Part shown: piece after piece, positions 1 to 7,486 of the stretch
Numbering within the stretch: position 1 is the first letter of the stretch
Layout of the letters: every line of letters starts with the position of its first letter
Source: JAIVGV01 sp035295985
Lineage (GTDB): Bacteria; Acidobacteriota; Blastocatellia; Pyrinomonadales; Pyrinomonadaceae
Length of the DNA: 23,025 bases
Direction: 5' to 3'
Assembly (NCBI GenBank): GCA_035295985.1
Contig: DATHBT010000364.1
Location: forward strand, 1-23,025
The notes under the pieces: generated by a model
The model's input: only the letters and a program-made list of their open reading frames with translations
Told to the model about the DNA's origin: nothing
Databases searched by the model: none
Made by a program: the position numbers and the translations under genes

Positions 1-1385
1 CCCGCGCCCGGCTCGCCCGCGACGAGCACCGCGCCGCCCGCGCGCGCGAACTCCAGCGCCGTCGCCACCAGCGACTCGGTCTGCTTCGAGGCGAAGACGA
101 AGCCGCTCGCCTCCGAGTTCAGACGCTCCGGCGAAGACTGCGCCCCGGCGGCCGAGACCGCGGCGGCGGCGCACGCGCGCAGGCGCGACAGCGCGTCCTC
201 CGACTGCGTGCGCGCCAGCAGCCGGTCGGCCCGCGCGTAGGCGTCGCACACCTCGCGCGGCGTGAGGGAGTTGAACAGCTCTTCGAGCAGCGTCAGCTCG
301 GCGAGGCCGGCCGCCTCGTCGTTGCCGGCCAGCTCGGCCGACTCGCGCGCCGCGTTGAGTGCGTTGCGCGCCTCTTCGCGCCGGCCGAGGCGCGCGAGCG
401 CCGCGCCGCGCGTCGTCAGCGCGTCGGCCAGCAGCGCCAGCTCGTCCGAGCCTTCGAGGGCGCGGACGGCCGCGCGCGCAACCGCCTCGGCCTCCGCGAC
501 GCGCCCCTCGGCCAGCATGGCGCGTGCGCGCGTCTCGTCAACCTGCGCGGCGCGCGCGCCGTCGCCGAGTCGCGTGAAGAGGCGTCGCGCGGTGTCGAGG
601 TGGCGGTGCGCCTCGTCGAGCTTCGAGACGGTGAGGAAGAGGTAGCCGAGGTTGTTCTCGACGGCCGCGCGGTAGGGCGTGTGGTTCGCGCGCTCGAAGT
701 AGAAGGCCGCGGCCTCGTACTCGATGAAGGCGCGGTCGAGGTAGTCGGCCCGCCGCTCCGTGCGGCCGAGCGACCAGAGGACGGCGGCCAGCTCGTTGTG
801 ATAGCGGCCGCGGAGCGTGTCGCCCGCGCCCGCCTCGAAGAGCGGCGCGGACTCGGTCAGAATCCGCAGCGCGTCGTTCGTGCGCGTGGCCGACTCCTCG
901 ACGAGCGCGCGCCGCAGGGCCGAGAGGGCGCGCAGCCCCGTGTCCTTGTCCGTCAGGCGCGAGTCGGCCTCGTCGAGCGTGGCGCGCGCCTCGTCAGTCC
1001 CGCCCTGCCGCCAGTAGCAGTGGGCCAGCTCGACGAGCGCCTCGGCCGACTTTCGCCTGTCGCCGGCGCGCTCGAAGCGCGTGTAACTTTCGCTGAGCAG
1101 ATCCTTGGCCGCCTCCTGCGCGCCCGCGCGCCGGTCGCGGCTGCCGAGCCAGCCCGTCAACGCGCCGGTGCGCAGCAGCACTTCGGCCGCCGCCGGCTCA
1201 TCAAGCGCGGCGAGGCGCGGGCGGCCACCCACCCCCGCCCAGAAATCCGACAACTCCTCGGCCGCCTCCGCGTAAAGGCCCTGATCTTCGAGCGCCTTCG
1301 CGCGCCGGCAGCAATCGAGCGCGTCTTCGCCGCGGTCGGCCGACGATCCTGTGTCAACGCGCAGTTTCCGTTCGGTTAAATTCAT
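1..1385 (-). CDS. TPR-repeat regulator with P-loop NTPase (sigma-54-activator-like) domain, 3' part outside window
   Basis: I read this frame directly on the minus strand. It is open from an ATG at 1385 to the window edge, giving 461 residues and no stop. Residues about 20-400 are almost entirely amphipathic helical pairs with TPR-like spacing (for example AEALVELAHCYWRQGGTDEA, then AAVENNLGYLFLTVSKLDEA). The last visible residues, AVLVAGEPGAG (about 451-461), are the start of a Walker A loop. The shape 'about 430 residues of TPR, then P-loop' fits regulators in which TPRs sense a ligand and a C-terminal AAA+ domain of the sigma-54 activator type acts on transcription. The AAA+ identity is inference because the diagnostic motifs lie off the edge. 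An A/G-rich stretch (AAGGGG) sits about nine bases before the ATG. It is divergent from the small exported peptide gene at 1522. Confidence 0.75.
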   Translation of the reverse strand, partial: MNLTERKLRVDTGSSADRGEDALDCCRRAKALEDQGLYAEAAEELSDFWAGVGGRPRLAALDEPAAAEVLLRTGALTGWLGSRDRRAGAQEAAKDLLSESYTRFERAGDRRKSAEALVELAHCYWRQGGTDEARATLDEADSRLTDKDTGLRALSALRRALVEESATRTNDALRILTESAPLFEAGAGDTLRGRYHNELAAVLWSLGRTERRADYLDRAFIEYEAAAFYFERANHTPYRAAVENNLGYLFLTVSKLDEAHRHLDTARRLFTRLGDGARAAQVDETRARAMLAEGRVAEAEAVARAAVRALEGSDELALLADALTTRGAALARLGRREEARNALNAARESAELAGNDEAAGLAELTLLEELFNSLTPREVCDAYARADRLLARTQSEDALSRLRACAAAAVSAAGAQSSPERLNSEASGFVFASKQTESLVATALEFARAGGAVLVAGEPGA

Positions 1386-1420
1386 GTGAGGACACCCCTT
1401 CCGTCCGTTTGCGGACGAAC

Positions 1421-1449
1421 TTGCAAGGCCGCCGACCGTCTCCTATGAT
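1421..1449 (+). promoter_or_regulatory. Sigma-70-type promoter for the small exported peptide gene
   Basis: TTGCAA (1421-1426) and TATGAT (1444-1449) are separated by exactly 17 bp, close to the TTGACA/TATAAT consensus. This predicts transcription from about 1456 and a leader of about 65 nt. A short perfect inverted repeat, CGTCCG-TTTG-CGGACG (1402-1417), lies just upstream and could be an operator shared with the divergent regulator. The operator idea is inference. Confidence 0.5.
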
Positions 1450-1521
1450 GCGCACGCACGCGCGTCACGGGCACTCGTTCGACGACCCTTCCCCAAACCC
1501 CTGTCAACTGAGGTGAAAACG

Positions 1522-1764
1522 ATGAAACGCTTCCAGAGCCTGCTCGCATCCCTGCTCCTGACCTTCGCGATCGCCGCCGGCGCGGCGGCCCGCGACGGCA
1601 TCATTCACACGGGCAGCCCGGCCGCGCAGCCCACGCCAACGCCCAGCAGCGTCGAGAACGAAGGCCCGGCCGGGGGCGACTCGGCCCAAGGGGAGACGAC
1701 CACGTTCGATCTCCTCTTCGAGGCCGCGTTCGACTGCCTGAATGCCACGCTCACGCTGTTCTAA
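1522..1764 (+). CDS. Small exported peptide (80 aa), function unknown
   Basis: The start is ATG 1522, because GAGGTG (1510-1515) sits six bases before it; the GTG at 1513 is part of that ribosome binding site. The protein has a lysine/arginine N-terminus, a hydrophobic core (LLASLLLTFAIAAGAAA) and a likely signal peptidase I cut near residue 23. The mature product is about 57 residues: a DGIIHTG segment, a PTPTP linker, an acidic low-complexity middle with one later Cys, and a hydrophobic end (DCLNATLTLF). I recognise no family. A clear promoter, good ribosome binding site and clean signal peptide make it a credible real gene despite its size. Its position head-to-head with a TPR regulator suggests the two may be functionally linked; that is inference. 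Confidence 0.7.
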   Translation: MKRFQSLLASLLLTFAIAAGAAARDGIIHTGSPAAQPTPTPSSVENEGPAGGDSAQGETTTFDLLFEAAFDCLNATLTLF

Positions 1765-1926
1765 ACGGTCTGACTGAAATTTGGCCGAAGCTTCCGGGCC
1801 GCCGCGGGCGAGGTCGGGCGGCATGGCTGAAGTGTGTGCGCCGCCCCGGCAAGGACTGCGGCGTACCTGGGAGACAGGGCCGGCGACAAAGTTACCCGAC
1901 ACCCCGCGCGAAATCAAATCGTTTTC

Positions 1927-1962
1927 GCGCGCGGGCGGGGCGGCTCGTGGCCGCCCGCGCGC
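1927..1962. repeat. Perfect 12-bp GC-only inverted repeat
   Basis: GCGCGCGGGCGG (1927-1938) and its exact reverse complement (1951-1962) enclose a 12-base loop. It lies between the exported peptide and the peptidase gene, about 70 bp upstream of the latter. There is no T-tract on the downstream side, so an intrinsic terminator is doubtful. The rest of 1765-2034 shows no gene. Confidence 0.5.
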
Positions 1963-2034
1963 CCTTCGTAGTAAGATTGCCGCATCCGAAAAACTCCCCC
2001 GCGGAACCTTCTCCGAAGAGGAAGTCTCTTGAGG

Positions 2035-3915
2035 ATGCAGCACACTCGTTTGCGCCCGCTCGCACTGACAGTCGCACTGCTTCTCGCCGCGCTCGTCGGC
2101 GCTGGCGCACAGGAGCAGCGGCAGCGCGCCGCCGCACCGGCCGCCGGGCCGTCGCCGGAGATCGACTTCGCGGTCTCGATGCCGCGCCCCGACACGCACC
2201 TCCTGCACGTCGAGATGCGCCTGCGCGCGACGGGCGGCGCGGGCCTTCCGGCGCAGCTCGATCTCGTGATGCCCGTCTGGACGCCCGGCTCCTACCTCGT
2301 GCGCGAGTACGCGCGCCACGTTCAGGACTTCGCGGCGCGCGGCGCGGCGGGCCGGGAACTCGCGTGGCGCAAAGTGAACAAAAACACCTGGCGCGTCGAG
2401 ACCGCGGGCGCGCGCGAGGCCGTGGTCGCTTACGCCGTCTATGCCAACGAGCTGACGGTGCGGACGAACGAGCTGAACGACCGCCACGCCTTCTGGAACA
2501 ACTCCGCGCTGCTGATGTACCCGGAGGGCCACCTGTCCGCCCCTTCGACCGTGCGCGTCCGCCCCTTCGGCAACTGGAAGATCGCCACGGGCCTCCCCGC
2601 GGTCGCCGGCCAGCCCAACGCCTTCCGCGCCGAAAACTTCGACGTGCTCTACGACTCGCCCTTCCTCGTCTCCGACTTCCGCGTGCTCTCGTTCGACGTT
2701 CGCGGAGTCCCGCACCGCGTCGTCATCGACGGCGAGGGCAACTACGCGCCGGAGCGCGTGCGGCGCGACGTGCAAAGGATCGTCGAGACGGCCTCGGCGA
2801 TGATGGGCGACCTGCCCTACCGCGACTACACATTCATGCTCATGCTCCACCCGACGGCCTCGGGCGGCCTCGAACACCTGAACTCGACCGCGCTCATCTG
2901 GCGGCGCTTCAACTTCCGCCCCGAGGCGTCCTACCACGACTTCCTCGGCCTGGTCGCGCACGAGTACTTCCACCTCTGGAACGTCAAGCGCATCCGCCCC
3001 GACGCCCTCGGCCCCTTCGACTACACGGCCGAGAACTACACGCGCCTGCTCTGGGTGGCCGAAGGCGTCACGAGCTACTACGACAACCTCCTGGTTCGCC
3101 GCGCCGGCCTGATGACCGACCGCGACTACCTGCGCCTGCTCGCCACGACCATCCGCACGATCCAGAACACGCCCGGCCGCGCCCGCCAGAGCGTGGAGGA
3201 GGCCAGCTTCGACGCCTGGATCGAGTACTACCGCCCGGACGAGAACACGATCAACACCGCCGTCTCCTACTACGACAAGGGCGCGCTCGTCGCCCTCCTC
3301 CTCGACATGGAGATACGCCGCCGCACCAACGGGGCCAGATCGCTCGACGACGTGATGCGCCGGCTCTACGCCGACTTCGCTAAGCGCGACCGCAACTACA
3401 CGCCCGAAGACTTCCAGCGCGTGGCCGAACAGACGGCCGGCGCGAGCCTCGAAGAATTCTTCCGCCGCTACGTGCGCGGCCGGGAGGAGCTGGACTACAA
3501 CGCCGCGCTATCCGCGGTCGGCCTGCAACTGCTCACCACCGCGGGCGATACGCCGCAGCAGCAACGCCAGCGCGCCTACCTCGGCGCGACCCTGCGGCAG
3601 GACGGCGACCGGCTCACGGTGACGAACGTGCCCGCCGGCACGCCGGCCTACGATCAGGGCCTCTACGCCGCCGATCAGATCATCGCCGTTGACGGCTCGC
3701 GCGCGACGCTCACGTTCCTCAACGCGCGGCTCGAAGAGAAGCGCCCCGGCGACGAGTTGCGCCTGACCGTCTTCCGCTCGGACGAGCTGCGCACCGTCAA
3801 CATCAAACTCGGCGGGCGGCCCGAAGAGAACTACCGCATCGCCCCCGTCCGCCAGCCGACGCCCGAACAGACACGCCAGTACGAGGCGTGGCTCGGCGCG
3901 CCGTTCCCGAAATAG
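2035..3915 (+). CDS. M61 family metallopeptidase with C-terminal PDZ domain
   Basis: This is an exported zinc aminopeptidase-like enzyme of family M61 (glycyl aminopeptidase type). The zinc site is HEYFHLWNVKRIRP: H309, E310 and H313 in ATG-2035 numbering, with the third ligand E343 in WVAEGVTSYYD. The family's upstream GGLEHLNSTALIW segment is present. A signal peptide (LALTVALLLAALVGAGA|QEQ) directs export. A PDZ domain covers about 515-605 (YLGATLRQDG ... ADQIIAVDG), as is usual for the family, and the length (626 aa) is normal. I chose ATG 2035 because GAGGAAG (2018-2024) is ten bases upstream; a TTG at 2029 is the alternative, only four bases from that site. The stop codon overlaps the left arm of a heptamer inverted repeat. 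M61 enzymes prefer N-terminal Gly/Ala; the physiological substrate here is unknown. Confidence 0.93.
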   Translation: MQHTRLRPLALTVALLLAALVGAGAQEQRQRAAAPAAGPSPEIDFAVSMPRPDTHLLHVEMRLRATGGAGLPAQLDLVMPVWTPGSYLVREYARHVQDFAARGAAGRELAWRKVNKNTWRVETAGAREAVVAYAVYANELTVRTNELNDRHAFWNNSALLMYPEGHLSAPSTVRVRPFGNWKIATGLPAVAGQPNAFRAENFDVLYDSPFLVSDFRVLSFDVRGVPHRVVIDGEGNYAPERVRRDVQRIVETASAMMGDLPYRDYTFMLMLHPTASGGLEHLNSTALIWRRFNFRPEASYHDFLGLVAHEYFHLWNVKRIRPDALGPFDYTAENYTRLLWVAEGVTSYYDNLLVRRAGLMTDRDYLRLLATTIRTIQNTPGRARQSVEEASFDAWIEYYRPDENTINTAVSYYDKGALVALLLDMEIRRRTNGARSLDDVMRRLYADFAKRDRNYTPEDFQRVAEQTAGASLEEFFRRYVRGREELDYNAALSAVGLQLLTTAGDTPQQQRQRAYLGATLRQDGDRLTVTNVPAGTPAYDQGLYAADQIIAVDGSRATLTFLNARLEEKRPGDELRLTVFRSDELRTVNIKLGGRPEENYRIAPVRQPTPEQTRQYEAWLGAPFPK

Positions 3916-4078
3916 CTGTTAGCGATTAGCTGTTAGCTGTCAGCTTGTTCTCGGCATTCGTGGTTGGCGGCTTTTTTGAAGCGGGGGATCGGCGCGCTTC
4001 GACTTTGGGCTAATCTTTTCCTGTCGGCCCGTTTTCTTTTTCTTAAAGCTAACAGCTAATAGCTAACAGCTAACAGCT
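3914..4078. repeat. Inverted heptamer-array element, unit AGCTGTT
   Basis: The left arm 3914-3946 is four heptamers (AGCTGTT, AGCGATT, AGCTGTT, AGCTGTC) plus AGCTT. The right arm 4046-4078 is its reverse complement at 29 of 33 positions. The core, 3947-4045, is 99 bp and unrelated to the other elements. The left arm overlaps the TAG of the upstream peptidase gene, and the right arm ends four bases before the next start codon. This heptamer contains stop codons in every frame on both strands. Confidence 0.9.
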
Positions 4079-4082
4079 TCTC

Positions 4083-4826
4083 ATGCTCTTCGCCGGCAAG
4101 GTCGCACTCGTGACGGGCGGCGCGTCAGGGATCGGGCGCGCGTGCGCGCTGGAGTTCGCGCGCGGGGGCGCGGCCGTGGCGGTCGTTGACGCGGCGGGCG
4201 GCGACGCCGCGGCGGAGACGGCGCGGCTCGTGCGCGGGGCGGGCGCGCGCGTCTTCTGCTTCCAGGCGGACGTGGCGGATTTCGGCAAGGCCGAGCGCAT
4301 CGTCGCCGAGACGCGCGTCCGCTTGGGCGGCCTCGATATGTTAGTTAACGCCGCCGGCACGACCGAGGATGCCCCCCTCTGGCGCATGACCGAGACGCAG
4401 TGGGAGCGCGTCATGAACGCGAACCTCAAGGGCGCGTTCAACTACACGCGCGCTGCCGCCCCCTCGATGCGCGCGCAGGCGTCGGGGAAGATCGTCAACG
4501 TCGCCTCGGTCGAAGCATTCCGCGGGCGCTTCGGCCTGTCGAACTACGCGGCCTCTAAGGCCGGACTCGTCGGCTTCACGCGCGCGTCGGCCGCAGACCT
4601 CGGCCGAGACGGCATCAACGTCAACGCCGTCGCCCCCGGCTTCGTCCGCACGCCTTTGACCGAAAGACTGCCGGCCGAAGTGCTCGCGGAGGCCGCGCGC
4701 TCCTCCGTCTTCGGCCGCGTCGGCGAACCAGAAGAGGTGGCGTCGGTCGTCGCCTTCCTCTGCACCGACGCCGCGCGCTACATCACCGGCGAGGTCATCA
4801 GGGTTGACGGCGGGCAGACGCTCTGA
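4083..4826 (+). CDS. SDR family oxidoreductase (FabG-like)
   Basis: This is a classical short-chain dehydrogenase/reductase of normal length (247 aa). The nucleotide-binding motif TGGASGIG is at 11-18, followed by the VNAAG structural motif and the catalytic S142, Y155 and K159 (YAASK). The C-terminal ITGEVIRVDGGQTL is typical of 3-oxoacyl-ACP-reductase-like members. It should catalyse NAD(P)H-dependent reduction or oxidation of a carbonyl/hydroxyl; the substrate cannot be told from sequence. The ATG follows the right arm of a heptamer element by four bases, so there is no Shine-Dalgarno site and no room for one. The start is nevertheless in the right place for the family. A crotonase-fold hydratase follows, so the pair may act in one acyl-CoA route (inference). 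Confidence 0.92.
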   Translation: MLFAGKVALVTGGASGIGRACALEFARGGAAVAVVDAAGGDAAAETARLVRGAGARVFCFQADVADFGKAERIVAETRVRLGGLDMLVNAAGTTEDAPLWRMTETQWERVMNANLKGAFNYTRAAAPSMRAQASGKIVNVASVEAFRGRFGLSNYAASKAGLVGFTRASAADLGRDGINVNAVAPGFVRTPLTERLPAEVLAEAARSSVFGRVGEPEEVASVVAFLCTDAARYITGEVIRVDGGQTL

Positions 4827-4827
4827 G

Positions 4828-4948
4828 CGTGACAGGTAAACCGTTACGGGTGACAGGCCGGAAGTAACAGGGCAGGGTGACGCGCGCCCGTTGGCAAGGT
4901 AAAATTCCGACGCTCTTTCCCGTCACCCGTCACGGTTTACCTGTCACG
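4828..4948. repeat. Inverted heptamer-array element, unit GTGACGG
   Basis: The left arm 4828-4857 is C, then GTGACAG, GTAAACC, GTTACGG, GTGACAG, then G. The right arm 4919-4948 is the reverse complement at 28 of 30 positions, and the odd unit GTAAACC holds the same second place in both arms. The core is 61 bp. The element starts two bases after the SDR stop and ends eight bases before the hydratase start. Confidence 0.92.
4877..4905 (+). promoter_or_regulatory. Possible promoter inside the core of the GTGACGG element
   Basis: GTGACG (4877-4882) and TAAAAT (4900-4905) are 17 bp apart. A transcript starting near 4912 would carry only the right arm, whereas read-through from the SDR gene would carry both arms and could fold into a long hairpin next to the hydratase start codon. 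The hexamer match is fair, not strong. Confidence 0.35.
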
Positions 4949-4956
4949 GCTTTTAA

Positions 4957-5730
4957 ATGGATTTCCAGCACATACGGTTCGCGGTGGAGGATCGCGTCGG
5001 GCGGATCAAGTTCGCGCGCCCGCCGCTGAACGTCTTCAACATCGCGATGATGCGCGAGGTGAGCCGCGCGCTCGACGCGTGCGCGCGGGAGCGCATCTTG
5101 GCGGCCGTGGTCTTCGAGGCCGAGGCGGGCGCGCGCGCTTTCAGCGCGGGCGTGGCGGTCGAGGAGCACGCGGCCGAGACCATCTACCAGATGCTCGAAG
5201 CCTTCCACGACATCTTCCGCGCGCTCGACGCGATGGCGAAGCCGGCGGTGGCGGTCGTTGACGGCGCGGCGCTGGGCGGCGGGTGCGAGCTGGTCGCAGC
5301 GTGCGACATAGTGATCGCCAGCGAGCGAGCGCGCTTCGGCCAGCCGGAGATCAAGCTCGGCGTCTTCCCGCCCGTCGCGGCCGTGCTCCTGCCGCGCGTC
5401 ATCGGCGAGAAGCGCGCGCGGGAACTCATCCTGACGGGCGAGATGATCGACGCACCTGAGGCCCTGCGGCTGGGCCTCGTGAGCTACGGCGTCAACTCCG
5501 CGCAGCTCGAACAGAAGTTGCAGGAGGTCTTGGGCCGCCTGCGCGAACTCTCGCCGGTCGCGCTCGCGATGACGCGCCGCGCGCTCGACGCGGGGCGCGG
5601 CTACGATCTCGCCGAGCTGCTCGCGCGCGTCGAGTCGCTGTACCTGAACGAGCTGATGAAGACCGAGGACGCCGCCGAGGGCGTGCGCGCCTTCATGGAG
5701 AAGCGCAAGCCCGTGTGGCGCAACCGCTGA
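4957..5730 (+). CDS. Enoyl-CoA hydratase/isomerase family protein, resembling cyclohexa-1,5-diene-1-carbonyl-CoA hydratases
   Basis: This is a crotonase-fold enzyme of usual length (257 aa). Both glutamates of hydratases are present: E111 in GGGCELVAACD and E131 in FGQPEIKLG. The phrases AFSAGVAVEEH, QMLEAFHDIFRAL and QPEIKLGVFPPVAAVLLPR resemble, as I remember them, cyclohexadienoyl-CoA hydratases of benzoyl-CoA degradation rather than short-chain crotonases. No other ring-degradation gene is visible here, so a general acyl-CoA hydratase is equally possible. The start follows an inverted-repeat arm with only GCTTTTAA between and no Shine-Dalgarno site. It is co-directional with the SDR upstream, 130 bp away. 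The reaction would be water addition to a 2-enoyl- or dienoyl-CoA in the cytoplasm. Confidence 0.85.
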   Translation: MDFQHIRFAVEDRVGRIKFARPPLNVFNIAMMREVSRALDACARERILAAVVFEAEAGARAFSAGVAVEEHAAETIYQMLEAFHDIFRALDAMAKPAVAVVDGAALGGGCELVAACDIVIASERARFGQPEIKLGVFPPVAAVLLPRVIGEKRARELILTGEMIDAPEALRLGLVSYGVNSAQLEQKLQEVLGRLRELSPVALAMTRRALDAGRGYDLAELLARVESLYLNELMKTEDAAEGVRAFMEKRKPVWRNR

Positions 5731-5818
5731 ACGCGCGCCGCCCGCCGGGCGCGAAACGTCAAAGAGCCGCCTTCAGCCATTTACGATTAACGGTTTCTAT
5801 CTACGCCCCCACTCGGCC

Positions 5819-6163
5819 ATGCAGGAACTGCAATTCGAGAACGTCTGGTACAGGCCGGAGGAGAGCCGCTGGCGTGACATGGAGCTGGTCGCCTACAGGG
5901 ATTCGGGGAGGCTCGTCGTGCGCGCCGACTCGCTGGAGTTTTACGGCCGCTCGGCGCGCGTGATTGTCAGGGACGCGCGGGGCGTGGCGCTCGTCAAGCA
6001 GGGGCGTGACTTCATCAACGACTGGGTGAGGGTGGAGTACGGCGATCCGGCGAACCCTTCGACGGCCTTCTTCGCCGACGGCAGTTGGCTCGGCTGGGGC
6101 GGCATCCTCGGCGGCACGCGCCGCATCTTCGAGGCCGTGCGGCACGTCGCCCGGCGGCCGTGA
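5819..6163 (+). CDS. Conserved-looking small protein, unknown function
   Basis: This 114-residue cytoplasmic protein has no signal peptide or membrane helix. It reads as alternating beta strands (MELVAYRDSGRLVVRADSLEFYG, then SARVIVRDARGVALVK) and ends in a Gly/Trp-rich segment (WLGWGGILGGTRRIFEAVRH). The strand pattern, with a Trp-rich N-terminus, is compatible with a PH-like or GRAM-like small beta barrel; that is a guess from shape. There is no convincing ribosome binding site before ATG 5819. Codon use (GC-rich third positions) and the strand pattern support it as real, and it lies in the same direction as its neighbours. The 88-bp gap upstream contains only a weak two-unit heptamer trace (ATTTACG, ATTAACG near 5789). 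Confidence 0.65.
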   Translation: MQELQFENVWYRPEESRWRDMELVAYRDSGRLVVRADSLEFYGRSARVIVRDARGVALVKQGRDFINDWVRVEYGDPANPSTAFFADGSWLGWGGILGGTRRIFEAVRHVARRP

Positions 6164-6281
6164 CGCGGGCGGCTGCGGTTAGTGGCGGGAAGTTCCGCGG
6201 CGCGGAGTTTTACCCGGCGCCTGTTCCGTGTTTTGATTTGTCCGGCATCGAGTTCGGGTTCCGGTGGGCGTAATTTTGCTG

Positions 6282-7262
6282 ATGGGACTGCGTGAAAGTT
6301 TCTGCGGGCGGGCGGGGCCGCATCGCCGCGTCGCGACGCGACCGGCCGCGGCCGTTTTCGTCGCGGCGTGTCTCGTCGCCGCCGTGCCGCTTTCCTCCGT
6401 AACGGCACAACAGCAGCCGCCCGCGACCAGGGCACGCCGCGCGGCGGTTCCGCCGAAGCCCGTCGCCGTGCCGGATTCTTTCGTCGAGCGCGCGGCGGCG
6501 GCGGCCTGCCTTGAGCGCGAACTCGACCCGCGCGGCAGCCTGCCGATTGACGTGATGCAGGCGCGGCCGTCGCTCCCGACGCGCCACCCGGACGTGGTCG
6601 AGGGCGCGCGCAGGGCCGAGCGGATGCTGCCGGTCGCGCGCGAGCTGGCGGGCGAGGTGCTGCTGAGGCTGATGCGCGAGCACCGCGTGCCGGCGGCCGT
6701 GGAGCGCGCGGCCCTGCGCCGCCTCGGCGAGGCGCGGCGCGTGCGCGCCGACGTGGAGCTGCGCGACAACGCCTCCGTGCTCTACAGCGACCCGCGCACG
6801 ATCCGCTTCGGCACGATCTTCCTCGCCGGCCTTCGCTCGGACGAGGGCGTGCTGAGCGTGCTCGCGCACGAACTCGTCCACACGGCCGACGGCGCGCGCG
6901 GCGAACTCTCGCAGCTCTTCCGCCGCGTCGGACAACGCGCCGAGCGCACGGGGCGCACGGGCCGCCTCTCGGCGCGCAGGGCCGAGGAGCTGACGTGCGA
7001 CCTGGTCGGCCTGCTGGCCGTGCGCCTCTTCATCGAGCGCGAGCCTTCGGACGAACCCGTGGCGCGCCGCGCGTCGCGCGCCGTCGGGCACAACTGCGTC
7101 GAGCACGACGAGACGGACGTGACGCACCTGTCGCCGCGCCAGACCCTGCGCGCACTGCTCGCGCTCGAACCGGCCTTCGCCGGCCAACTCACGGGCGACG
7201 CGCCGGCCGCGCTCCCGGCCGCGCCGCTCAACCACACCGCCCCGCGCCGGCCGCGCCCCTGA
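6282..7262 (+). CDS. Predicted exported HExxH metalloprotease
   Basis: The protein has about 326 residues with a signal-like N-terminus (AAAVFVAACLVAAVPLSSVTA|QQQ). The zinc motif is HELVH at 196-200 within VLSVLAHELVHTADG. A possible third-ligand helix, AEELTCDLVG, gives E236 and D240 in the ExxxD pattern of gluzincins such as M48. I cannot assign it to a named family; the region around LRDNASVLYSDPRTIRFGTIFLAGL is reminiscent of the strand before the active helix in such enzymes. The tail is Ala/Pro-rich and likely disordered. I prefer ATG 6282; a GTG at 6264 is in frame, and neither has a good ribosome binding site. The stop is followed immediately by an ATTGCGG inverted element. Confidence 0.75.
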   Translation: MGLRESFCGRAGPHRRVATRPAAAVFVAACLVAAVPLSSVTAQQQPPATRARRAAVPPKPVAVPDSFVERAAAAACLERELDPRGSLPIDVMQARPSLPTRHPDVVEGARRAERMLPVARELAGEVLLRLMREHRVPAAVERAALRRLGEARRVRADVELRDNASVLYSDPRTIRFGTIFLAGLRSDEGVLSVLAHELVHTADGARGELSQLFRRVGQRAERTGRTGRLSARRAEELTCDLVGLLAVRLFIEREPSDEPVARRASRAVGHNCVEHDETDVTHLSPRQTLRALLALEPAFAGQLTGDAPAALPAAPLNHTAPRRPRP

Positions 7263-7401
7263 ATTGCGGAATGCGGATTTCGGATTGCGGATTTAAGAAT
7301 CTCAAATCTAAGATTTCAAGTCTCAGATCAAGCTCCGGCTTTGTCGGAGTCGGAGTCTCCACCCTCCGCTAATCCGCAATCCGAAATCCGCGCCCCGCAA
7401 T
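7263..7401. repeat. Inverted heptamer-array element, unit ATTGCGG (intergenic copy)
   Basis: The left arm 7263-7293 is ATTGCGG, AATGCGG, ATTTCGG, ATTGCGG, ATT. The right arm 7371-7401 is its reverse complement at 28 of 31 positions, with the variant unit ATTTCGG in the same third place. The core is 77 bp and contains smaller hairpins (AAATCT-A-AGATTT; CTCCG...CGGAG). It begins one base after the upstream stop codon. It is of the same family and nearly the same size (139 bp) as the copy inside the hydantoinase B gene. Confidence 0.93.
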
Positions 7402-7409
7402 CGCCTGCG

Positions 7410-7439
7410 TTGACACGCCGCGCGCGCCGTCCCTATCAT
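7410..7439 (+). promoter_or_regulatory. Sigma-70-type promoter for the PD40 lipoprotein
   Basis: TTGACA (7410-7415) and TATCAT (7434-7439) are 18 bp apart, a near-consensus pair. The predicted start is near 7446, giving a leader of about 40 nt to ATG 7487. It lies just outside the right arm of the preceding element. Confidence 0.6.
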
Positions 7440-7486
7440 CTCCCGTTTTGGCGTCAAAAAAATCTCTTCAACGGAAGCGGCCGTTC

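Noticed and set aside
600..1379. A 259-codon open frame on the plus strand over the TPR gene
   Set aside because: Arg/Val/Ala-rich product with no motif; it is the antisense shadow of the minus-strand TPR frame, which gives sensible helical repeats and ends in a Walker A motif.
1413..1424. Possible sigma-54 promoter (GG...GC) between the TPR gene and the peptide gene
   Set aside because: Spacing between GG and GC is 8, not the required 10, and a better sigma-70 promoter overlaps it.
1504..3383. Long open frames on both strands (489 and 515 codons) across the M61 gene
   Set aside because: Products are Arg/Ala/Gly low-complexity strings typical of GC-rich off-frames; the M61 frame has signal peptide, zinc motif and PDZ domain.
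3914..4078. Insertion sequence or classical MITE with terminal inverted repeats
   Set aside because: No transposase anywhere in the window, no visible target-site duplication, and arms differ in sequence between loci, unlike copies of one transposon.
5780..5805. A further heptamer element before the gene at 5819
   Set aside because: Only two loosely similar units (ATTTACG, ATTAACG) and no facing arm.
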